Below are positions 49,901 through 56,422 of a stretch of 56,422 nt of DNA, one piece after another. The DNA is from Sedimentisphaerales bacterium (GTDB lineage Bacteria; Planctomycetota; Phycisphaerae; Sedimentisphaerales; Anaerobacaceae). Positions within the stretch are counted from its first letter, which is position 1. Every line of letters begins with the position of its first letter. Position numbers and translations under genes: made by a program. Below the pieces are notes generated by a model that was not told where the DNA came from, made no database searches, and saw only the letters and a list, made by a program, of their open reading frames with translations. The DNA lies in contig JAFGCD010000113.1 in the NCBI GenBank assembly GCA_016932835.1, positions 1 through 56,422 on the forward strand, written 5' to 3'.

Positions 49901-50458
49901 AACAGCGGCATTGATAGACGCGATCAGCGACGGCTGAGCCCCGCCGTAAGCTCATGCTAACTCCGAATGTGTGAGTTTCGTGCCCGGGTCTGCCGTGAAT
50001 GACCAGGCAAGCCCGGCCGTTCGCCAATTTGCTCTATCCCTTTGACTTGCCGCCCATAGAGCCTCCGATATTCGAAGATGACATGGCGGGACGTCTTTAT
50101 CGCAACTGTAACCTTGACCGCGAAAACGCCTGAGTTTCTGCGGGAAATCTCTCGACTATTGCGACGGTAGATATACCATTATGGGAGTGAGAAACCTTAG
50201 ACTTGATTAGGCGAGTGCGCGAATCTGTCTCTTGGGCGGTTGCATTGCTCGAATCCTGTCGGCGGCTCGATTCGGATGTTTTTGCGCGAAATTTCTGGAT
50301 AAACGCCTGCGAATGTATAGAATTGTGCGTGTCTGCGTCGAAGACGCTTGAGTTCACAAAAGAATATGTGGCTATTCTTCTTGGGTATGTATAGAATCGG
50401 CGGTTGTGCTGCCGGGCTTCGGTCGCGATAAAAAAATCGTATTTGAAAGGACAAACAA
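49901..50458. other. 558-base intergenic region with repeated TGTATAGAAT
   Basis: No supportable gene. The word TGTATAGAAT, like an extended -10 element, occurs near 50314 and 50387; the second is about 60 bases upstream of the lipoprotein start, which would suit its promoter. AGGCGAGTG/AACGCC words recur but no clear repeat unit emerges. Confidence 0.35.
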
Positions 50459-50872
50459 ATGAAAGCTGTGAGAAATGTCACTCTCCTGTCCCTGTTGATT
50501 ATGTGCTCATTGACCTTTCTTGGGTGCGGCGAGGAAAAACAGGCCGCTTCACCAACGGGCGCCGGTGTAAGCGAGAGCAAGCCAATCAGCGAAGTCAAAG
50601 CCGAAGCTGAGAAAATGGATGCCGCGCAGCTTAGAGCTATTGCTCTGAAGTACAAGGCCGTCATAGATGCCAAGGCCGCCGAGATGGACAAGCTTGCCAA
50701 GGACATTATGAAGAGCCTCGGCGCCGAAGACGTGAGTGAGAAGACAAAAGAACTGAATGCAAGAAGAATGGCCGAGCTTGGCAAGTCCGGCGAGGCCCTT
50801 GGTGCCAGGCTTGCCGTTTATCTCGAAAAACTGAAAGAAAAGGGCGGAGATTTATCCGGCCTCGACATATAA
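50459..50872 (+). CDS. Small helical lipoprotein
   Basis: 137 residues. Signal peptide with lipobox FLGC (cysteine near 23), then a linker and a mostly helical, Lys/Glu/Ala-rich body (AEAEKMDAAQLRAIALKYKAVIDAKAAEMDKLAKDIMKSLG, LNARRMAELGKSGEALGARLAVYLEKLKEKGGDLSGLDI). No domain recognised. AAAGGAC before the ATG. Confidence 0.65.
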   Translation: MKAVRNVTLLSLLIMCSLTFLGCGEEKQAASPTGAGVSESKPISEVKAEAEKMDAAQLRAIALKYKAVIDAKAAEMDKLAKDIMKSLGAEDVSEKTKELNARRMAELGKSGEALGARLAVYLEKLKEKGGDLSGLDI

Positions 50873-50920
50873 ACTGATAATACTGATTCCTATTCCTTGT
50901 TCTTGCGTTGGCCTCGATCA

Positions 50921-50993
50921 ATGCCGACACCGTCGGCATGTTGTTGTCCTGACCTGAAACGTGCCCACAGTTAATAACAGCCTGTGGGCACGT
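50921..50993 (+). terminator. Double hairpin downstream of the lipoprotein gene
   Basis: ATGCCGAC-acc-GTCGGCAT (50921-50939) and ACGTGCCCACAG/CTGTGGGCACGT (50959-50970 with 50982-50993, 11-base loop). The first is followed by GTTGTTGTCC and the second by GTACATCCCTTCTCTTTT. One or both may end the lipoprotein transcript. The rest of 50873-51292 shows nothing else I can support. Confidence 0.5.
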
Positions 50994-51292
50994 GTACATC
51001 CCTTCTCTTTTCCTGCCTGCAGAACCGTCGAGTTCTCTTAACCAATCTTTCGTTATGAGTCCGAAAAACCGGATTTGCCCGCCCCTTCAACGAGCCGCAT
51101 AGTCTAATTGAACGCCAGGTTCAAAATCCGCTGCAATCGCGGTAAAACTGATAAACGGTTGTTTATAGGGCTACCAATAGCACCCTCCCGAATCGCGTAT
51201 TTACACCTAAAGACCTGCTGTAGTTGAGCCGAATTTACGACCATAAAGCTATTGCAAAGCCCAGTATACCTTCACGTGGGAAGCCTTAACAG

Positions 51293-51913
51293 ATGATTGA
51301 TAGCGAGCAGCGACATAGAAGATTGCGCCGGCTTACAAAGCAATTAAACAGAGAACGCAAGCAGCAAGCCAAGAAAATAGACATACTCTGTAATGATGTC
51401 ATTACGGCTCACAGGGATTTCATCAGGAAACTGAATGTAATCAGCTTCACCGCCGCTTTCTACGAAACCATCATCGGAGCAATCGATTTGAATAGCCTGC
51501 TCTACAGCACCATTGGACTCATCAAAGAAGAAATAAGCGATGCGAACATAACCTTCTTCCTGAAACAGGCTGAGAATTTTGAACTGCATATATTTGAAAG
51601 CGCCAAGCCCGTTACGCTTGGCAAGCAGCACCTGGAAAACTGCTTCAATCCCGAACTGATGGACAGTATCTGCAGTTCAAACAGGATATGCACCCTCGAT
51701 GATATGCTTGGTATGGGGTTCCAGGGCAATCCAACTGGACTGAACAGAATCTCCGCTGTAACAGTTCCCCTGGGCCGCACAGGCTTTGTACTCATTTATC
51801 GTTCATCTATGGCCCCGATCACTGCCGATGAACTGAGCAATATCTCTGCTGTGGCGTCGGGCCTTTCCAAGGCGATACAATCCTGCCGAGAGCTTCTGCA
51901 CCCGGCTGAATAA
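51293..51913 (+). CDS. GAF-like domain protein
   Basis: 206 residues. N-terminal charged coiled-coil (about 1-45), then a segment TAAFYETIIGAIDLNSLLYSTIGLIKEEISDANITFFLKQAENFELHIFE typical of a GAF-domain entry, with VPLGRTGFVLIYRS and DELSNISAVASGLSKAI later. Probably a ligand-sensing part without an output domain. Neighbouring genes do not explain its function. Weak ribosome site (GTGGGAAG). Confidence 0.55.
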   Translation: MIDSEQRHRRLRRLTKQLNRERKQQAKKIDILCNDVITAHRDFIRKLNVISFTAAFYETIIGAIDLNSLLYSTIGLIKEEISDANITFFLKQAENFELHIFESAKPVTLGKQHLENCFNPELMDSICSSNRICTLDDMLGMGFQGNPTGLNRISAVTVPLGRTGFVLIYRSSMAPITADELSNISAVASGLSKAIQSCRELLHPAE

Positions 51914-52012
51914 CCATCTTTTTGGCTTGTCTGTTCTCAATAGAGCTGTTGCCACAATTGTTGCTCATTGGCAACGGCCGAATGTAGAATTGAAATTCCG
52001 GGCCAAATTCTC

Positions 52013-52040
52013 TTGCAATAGTCCGGCGACCTGATAGACT
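52013..52040 (+). promoter_or_regulatory. Promoter for tRNA-Phe
   Basis: TTGCAA (52013-52018), a 16-base spacer, TAGACT (52035-52040), giving a start near 52047, about 27 bases before the tRNA. Confidence 0.45.
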
Positions 52041-52073
52041 TTGGGCCGATACAGCCGAACTGAACGTTCTAAC

Positions 52074-52146
<73 letters not shown>

Positions 52147-52234
52147 TTTCTCTAAGTTGAAGGCTGTCAAGCACTTACGCTTGGCAGCCTTTTCGTCATG
52201 TCACCCCAAAACGCCAAAAAGTGTCAATTTGGTG

Positions 52235-53428
52235 TCAATCGTCCTCGGTCCTGGCCAGGATACTATTCAGAAATTCACCTGCTGCAGCAAAGTCTTCAGG
52301 CCGCACAGCGAGATAGTATTTCCTCGTTGTAGCTATGTTGGAATGCCCTGCAAGTGTCTGAACCACCTGAATTGGCGACCTTTGAGCCCAATTGGTAATG
52401 GCTGACCTTCTGAAATCGTGCAAGGTACACTCCGCCACGTTTGCTCTGCGGCGAATTACGTTGAAATCCCTGGTCAGATTATTCACCACTGCCGATCTAG
52501 GATTCCATTCGCCAATTTTTCGCCGTTCCTTTATACGCTCAAGACGCTCAGGTGAAACGAGGACATAGGGATGGCCCTCTGGGGCTTCAGCTTGAATATT
52601 GACCAGAAGCTGAGAGCTTTCATCGGACATCGGCACAATCCGATTCCTCCGATTCTTGGGCTCCCATTCGAGGATATCCTCAGCGTCCTTCTTAGCACTG
52701 ACTTTGATTCGCTGGTTCTCGAAGTCAATATCTGCCCAGGTCAAATGCAGTATCTCATTGTGTCTCAGACCACTGCCATATGCCAGTGAAAACAGGGCAC
52801 GCCACCAGATGTTCTCCGCCACTTCCCCCAACCTGTGGTATTCTTCGACTGTAACGTAGCGTATTTCGCTCTCAGTTATCTTCCGCTCCTTGATCTTGGC
52901 AAATGGATTCTGGCCTTCAGCCAAATATCCCCTCGGCTCTATCGCCAAGTTGAAGATACGCTTCAACGTGCGTATGTCTTTGTTTACTGTGGCAACGCTC
53001 GGCACAGTCGACAGGCGGTGGGCAATGAAAGCCTCGGCATGTCTTGGCTTAGTTTTGGACAAAAGAAACTTGCTGCCTATAAACTTCTCAAAGAACCTCA
53101 GGGCTCGCACATGGTCTCTCAAGGTCGCATATGCGACTTGGCCCTTCATGACTTCCTCGTGTTCCACAATGAACTCGTGGATCGTCACTTTTCTGGGCCT
53201 ATCTGCCCTGCCTAAATTGACTCGGGCCTGCAATTCTAACGCGTGTCTTTCAGCCTCCTTTCGTGTATGAAAGACTTTGCCATACTTCTTGTTGTTGGTG
53301 CCGCACCATCGTACAATCCAGCGATGACGTCGCTTCTTCGGCCACTCCGACCTTGGAATAGGCTTGCCATTTCTCTCTGGCACAGGCCCCAACCACTTTC
53401 GGTAAATACCAACTTTCTCTACTGCCAT
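52235..53428 (-). CDS. Tyrosine recombinase (integrase) beside tRNA-Phe
   Basis: 397 residues. Residues about 30-75 form an arm-binding/AP2-like DNA-binding start (RHRWIVRWCGTNNKKYGKVFHTRKEAERHALELQ), 80-165 a SAM-like core-binding domain, and 190-390 the catalytic domain with R222 (GSGLRHNEIL), H337 and R340 (LHDFRRSAI), H362 (AGHSN) and tyrosine nucleophile Y371 (TTRKYYLAV). All required residues are present, so it looks active. The gene runs toward the tRNA-Phe 3' end, the usual arrangement for integrated islands or prophages. Xis-like gene 125 bases upstream. Confidence 0.9.
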   Translation of the reverse strand: MAVEKVGIYRKWLGPVPERNGKPIPRSEWPKKRRHRWIVRWCGTNNKKYGKVFHTRKEAERHALELQARVNLGRADRPRKVTIHEFIVEHEEVMKGQVAYATLRDHVRALRFFEKFIGSKFLLSKTKPRHAEAFIAHRLSTVPSVATVNKDIRTLKRIFNLAIEPRGYLAEGQNPFAKIKERKITESEIRYVTVEEYHRLGEVAENIWWRALFSLAYGSGLRHNEILHLTWADIDFENQRIKVSAKKDAEDILEWEPKNRRNRIVPMSDESSQLLVNIQAEAPEGHPYVLVSPERLERIKERRKIGEWNPRSAVVNNLTRDFNVIRRRANVAECTLHDFRRSAITNWAQRSPIQVVQTLAGHSNIATTRKYYLAVRPEDFAAAGEFLNSILARTEDD

Positions 53429-53553
53429 TGGTAACCTCCTTTCCGTTTAGGAACAGTGGTTACCAGTAGCGACTGACAGATCTGCATTTTATTAGATACA
53501 AGCCGGGGAGCGCAAGTATTATTTTCGAGAATAATCCAATTCATCAAGAATCC

Positions 53554-53808
53554 TCATTGTTCTGTCTTGTTTCCCAGAAAACTTTCAAGTTCTTTCCTGA
53601 GATACCATACTCGCCTGGCATATTTGGTGGCCTTCAAATCACCTCGATCACGCCAGTAATCCAAGGTCCTGCAGGCACTCGTGGGGTCATGCCCAGTCTC
53701 ATCTAATCGTAAGAACAATGCAGCTTCTACGGGCGTCATCAACTCAGGAAACCTCTCGGGTCTCTGCGGCCATTCCTTACTCTCAGGATTTGAACGTGGT
53801 TTTCTCAT
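53554..53808 (-). CDS. Excisionase-like DNA-binding protein
   Basis: 84 residues with a MerR-type winged helix: MTPVEAALFLRLDETGHDPTSACRTLDYWRDRGDLKATKYARRVWYLRKELESFL. Small proteins of this type (Xis/AlpA) act as recombination directionality factors and often lie next to the integrase gene, as here. A pole-opening tail of basic and proline-rich residues (MRKPRSNPESKEWPQRPERFP) precedes the domain. Confidence 0.65.
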   Translation of the reverse strand: MRKPRSNPESKEWPQRPERFPELMTPVEAALFLRLDETGHDPTSACRTLDYWRDRGDLKATKYARRVWYLRKELESFLGNKTEQ

Positions 53809-53883
53809 GTGCTTCTCAGTCTACATTCCATCAAACGAGGTTTGAATGCGTCTGCAACAAGGCTATTCCTGTATTCACACATC

Positions 53884-54318
53884 TTAGTACAAAGGTTCTA
53901 TGGTTAGTGGTTTTCCACGTTCCTTGAGTTGTCTGAATTTGACTACAGAGGCCTTCTTGAGTTCTTCAACGATGCGTCCCAGCTTACGGCGGCTCGTAAT
54001 GCCAAGAGTCTCGGCAATCGAACTTAATCTTGCCGGCTGGCCCGTCTTGTGAGCATGTTCGCGGACTAGGTCAAGCACGGCCTGTGCCTCGTGAGACAAG
54101 ACCCTCCGCATTTCACCAGCCGAGCCGACAAGTCTCTCCACCTCTTTGTCGTTCGGCTCCCAGACCTTTGATAGAGGCGGCCTGACTCGAATCCTGGCAG
54201 TTCCCCATCCCGGATTGCATACGAACGCTTCTCCAGGGCTTAGATTGATGATGGCCTTTCCATCATCCAGATAGTCCGCCGCATACTCTATCTCACGGTC
54301 GTTGTTGCGCATGAACAC
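53884..54318 (-). pseudogene. C-terminal fragment of a HerA-like ATPase/helicase
   Basis: About 144 residues with no P-loop. REIEYAADYLDDGKAIINLSPGEAFVCNPGWGTARIRVRPPLSKVW resembles the segment after the ATPase core in HerA/DUF87-type DNA translocases, followed by a winged-helix-like end (TGQPARLSSIAETLGITSRRKLGRIVEELKKASVVKF). The frame starts at GTG 54318 and extends 10 codons farther upstream to a TGA near 54345, with similar-looking residues (QQVSTRV). The N-terminal ATPase is missing. It abuts the truncated MBL-fold gene on the other strand, so a breakpoint is likely. Family call is tentative. Confidence 0.45.
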
Positions 54319-54333
54319 TCGCGTAGATACCTG

Positions 54334-55575
54334 TTGGAGTGGGGATCAGACCGACTTGCGATCGATCCAGGAGTCGGTTTTGTGCGGAACCTTCACAGTT
54401 ACGGTTTTCGTGTCCAAGACCTAGACGCTGTAGTGATCACTCATCAACACATCGACCATGCTGATGATACTGAGGCGATTCTGTCAATTCTTAAGACCTG
54501 TGTAAAGGAGAAGCTCACAGATAAGCGTTTGCCAAAGTTCCTTCTGACGAAGTCTGGAGTGGAGCGGTGGGAGAAGATGATTGTGAGTGCGCTCGACCTC
54601 CAGAGCTCCAAGCCGTATATTGAAGAGCTATCTCCAGAAGTAGATAGGTCCCATTCAGTTCATGTTGGTGGCATAGAGGTATTTCCGGTTCCTCTTCATG
54701 GGCACCTTGACGCCATTGATGAAGCCCCTGAGCTGAACGAGAACGGCGAACCAGTACCAAAAGGTGGTCGATCACCGACTGGATGCGGTCTTATTCTGAA
54801 GCTATTTGATGGTGACAATGGGCGGTGTATTGTGGGCATAACCTCTGACACCGGCTACCTCTCAAACAACCACGCTGTCGGTAGGCCTACTGTACGCGCT
54901 TCCGATTACTACAAAGACTGCGATGTTGTCGTTCTCCACATCAGTATGGTGGATGATTGTGATGAACGTAGCGAACTGGAGCGGGAGAAAGACAAGTATG
55001 TCGCATATCCTTGTGACTGGGCAGAATCCCTCGGATATTCTGGTTTACTGTATAAGAAACATTTGGGCTTCTGGGGAGCAGTCTTCTTCATCCGGGATCT
55101 GTTGGTTGAGTCCGCCCGGTCGGATCGGACTTTTGTACTCTCCGAATTCGGGGAAGAAATGCTGAAGAATCGAGTTCCGGTTTTGAATGAGATATGCCGT
55201 CTGATCGAGTCTCTCGGTAGTTCTGGGAAAGAACAGGCCAAACGGATCTATCTTGGGGACGTGGGCACCCAAGTACGACTTCCCGATGGGAGCATTGGCT
55301 GCAACTTTGGCTTCAATAGGTGCCAGAACGATGCTGACCGGTTTCTGGAATTCGATGCTAGCTCGGCAGATTTGTCCATTCCGCACCGAGGATGGAACGA
55401 CCGCGCCCTCGCTTACTTCTGCCGTGAACACGATTATCTCATTGGTAATCCGCATGCCCTCAATCCTACTATTTGGGGTTACTTCGGGCGTCCGGTCATC
55501 AACGATGAGTTGCGGGAGGCAAGATTCAGGAGTACTGGTGAAGTGCATAAGTGCATTGGGAACTATTGGCTTTGA
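54334..55575 (+). CDS. MBL-fold metallohydrolase, apparently 5'-truncated
   Basis: 413 residues from a TTG. The zinc motif THQHIDHADD (about 36-45) and later metal-binding segments (HGHLDAI, GITSDTGY, HISMVDD, SIPHRGWNDRA) define a metallo-beta-lactamase fold of the RNase Z/UlaG-like side; targets include RNA, phosphodiesters and lipids. The normal opening strands are missing: homology-like text begins at YLLEWGSDRLAIDPG, and the frame stays open upstream into the HerA-like fragment without a start. So either it is truncated at a breakpoint near 54325 or uses a short start. Sequence is less GC-rich than the chromosome part, as expected for an acquired element. Confidence 0.65.
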   Translation: MEWGSDRLAIDPGVGFVRNLHSYGFRVQDLDAVVITHQHIDHADDTEAILSILKTCVKEKLTDKRLPKFLLTKSGVERWEKMIVSALDLQSSKPYIEELSPEVDRSHSVHVGGIEVFPVPLHGHLDAIDEAPELNENGEPVPKGGRSPTGCGLILKLFDGDNGRCIVGITSDTGYLSNNHAVGRPTVRASDYYKDCDVVVLHISMVDDCDERSELEREKDKYVAYPCDWAESLGYSGLLYKKHLGFWGAVFFIRDLLVESARSDRTFVLSEFGEEMLKNRVPVLNEICRLIESLGSSGKEQAKRIYLGDVGTQVRLPDGSIGCNFGFNRCQNDADRFLEFDASSADLSIPHRGWNDRALAYFCREHDYLIGNPHALNPTIWGYFGRPVINDELREARFRSTGEVHKCIGNYWL

Positions 55576-56165
55576 GCCCGAAAGGGAGCCTCTGTGCTTG
55601 TTAAGCACCAATAGGGCCGTGTCGGATGGCGAAATACGCCAAAGTGAAGCCCTCTGAGGCAACTTCATCTGTATGGATTTAACTGGATTCAGAGACCACC
55701 TCCCAGTTGGCGTAACTTGAGTTGATTATGGGAGGAAGACATATCGTGTGAACCGAACCACGCGTACCAACGTTGCACCTTTGGTGCTACTCTGATTCTG
55801 CGCTGGTCTACCATCAGTTTCATAAGTCTTCAATTTGCAATCATTAATCATTTAGCGACAAATACTTACAAAGGGAAGCTCAGGCTTAGGAATTCGGCGC
55901 TCAGGGCAACCTGAGATCCAAGAGCGGTGGAGGTAGTGTCGGAATAGACCTGCGGACAATCAATCCGTTGGTCGTAAGTCCAGATTACAGCCCGCGGATT
56001 TGAAGCTCGCTGGTTAATACTCTGGCCGCCTACGATTACTCTTCCTACCTTCTTCGATGCTGCCGCATGACGCTCTTAAGCTTTTGCGCGCAGCAAACAG
56101 CACTAAAGAAGGAACTGGTAGGGGGTAGTAATATGGGCAGGCCGACAAGGATTTCGACCGTGATA
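55576..56165. other. 590-base region without a supportable gene
   Basis: AT-richer than the rest. A small hairpin with a GNRA-type loop, CTCAGG-GCAA-CCTGAG, is at 55900-55915. AAGC/GCTT arms lie nearby at 55876-55887. A frame at 56067-56258 has no recognised motif and overlaps the next gene. Content unknown; could include an RNA or a degraded gene. Confidence 0.35.
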
Positions 56166-56420
56166 TCACTTTCCATAGTCTGTGACTCTGCAAAGCGTAA
56201 GCTTATACAAATCATGGAATATCTTCGTTACACCCGAGACTATCACAAAGAATTCTAATCGTCCCAGAAACATACCCATGATCTCTGTCCAAAGGACAAC
56301 AGGTGAAGCCTTCTGGCCGGTCACGCCTACAGACAAGCCCACTGTTCCTAACGCGGAGGCGAACTCAAATAACGAATCTTCGATGCTGATCCCGGTAGCA
56401 GCGATGACAAGGCTTCCCAA
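56166..56420 (-). CDS. TrkH/KtrB-type potassium transporter, C-terminal part
   Basis: 84 residues visible, cut by the window edge. ATGISIEDSLFEFASALGTVGLSVGVTG carries the last filter-loop pattern (TVGLSVG) of Trk/Ktr potassium-uptake subunits, and GMFLGRLEFFVIVSG matches the terminal helix. The stop lies inside the window at 56166; the start is outside. The partner (TrkA/KtrA-type) is not in view. Confidence 0.8.
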   Translation of the reverse strand: MGSLVIAATGISIEDSLFEFASALGTVGLSVGVTGQKASPVVLWTEIMGMFLGRLEFFVIVSGVTKIFHDLYKLTLCRVTDYGK

Positions 56421-56422
56421 GA

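Noticed and set aside
55992-56002. Second attachment site matching the tRNA-Phe 3' part
   Set aside because: GCGGATTTGAA matches 11 bases of the tRNA T-arm, but in reverse orientation; integrase att repeats must be direct, so this is probably chance.
56067-56258. 63-codon frame at the right end
   Set aside because: It overlaps the 3' end of the TrkH-like gene on the other strand and shows no motif or ribosome site.

Overview
The window looks like a GC-rich chromosome segment of a Planctomycetota bacterium, most likely of the class Phycisphaerae (Sedimentisphaerales-like). This is inferred from the gene families: a PEP-CTERM protein, secreted DUF1080/ThuA and Tat-exported Gfo/Idh proteins, a GLUG-repeat protein with a dockerin-like tail, an excisionase-type HTH fused to a receiver domain, and an NPCBM-GH27 enzyme. 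No rRNA is present to settle taxonomy.

Layout. 1-562: palindromic REP-like repeats. 563-2922 (-): polyamine pair (type III decarboxylase and deoxyhypusine-synthase-like protein). 3014-6922: DUF4186, PEP-CTERM protein, PfkB kinase, clan-A glycoside hydrolase. 7164-22397: a co-directional phage-type capsid/tail cluster (SPP1-gp6-like portal, scaffold-like protein, SU10-type major capsid protein, several beta-rich appendage proteins, a large tail/baseplate-like protein, a membrane protein, a lipoprotein). It is interrupted by an AT-richer convergent pair (SAM methyltransferase and spore-photoproduct-lyase-like radical SAM enzyme). No terminase, head protease, tape measure, lysin, replication gene or integrase is seen in or next to it. 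22398-24969: lipoproteins and two compact promoter-to-terminator units without obvious long genes. 25067-35915: carbohydrate-related secreted enzymes (GH27; Gfo/Idh, DUF1080-ThuA and ThuA operon) plus DUF503, a TRIC-family channel and the GLUG protein.

36227-43983 (-): eight tightly packed genes behind an ArsR regulator: ArsR, DUF302, OsmC, NapH-like 4Fe-4S membrane protein, MMPL/RND transporter, DUF2892, LolA-like outer-membrane lipoprotein-sorting protein, and an outer-membrane beta-barrel. I read this as one thiol/redox-responsive unit joining inner-membrane electron transfer to envelope transport. 44349-47287: response regulator and HDOD/GAF histidine kinase. 47590-51913: LigT-like phosphoesterase, exported aldo/keto reductase, Rrf2 regulator, lipoprotein, GAF-like protein.

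52074-56422: tRNA-Phe(GAA) with a tyrosine integrase pointing at its 3' end, then an excisionase-like gene, a HerA-like C-terminal fragment and an MBL-fold hydrolase that meet head to head at a breakpoint near 54325. This is the left end of an integrated element whose right end is not visible. The last gene is the C-terminus of a TrkH-type potassium transporter cut by the window edge.

The most interesting items are the ArsR-led eight-gene envelope operon, the reduced capsid/tail cluster with its two-gene cargo, the 23354-23575 mini transcription unit, and the broken junction inside the tRNA-Phe island.
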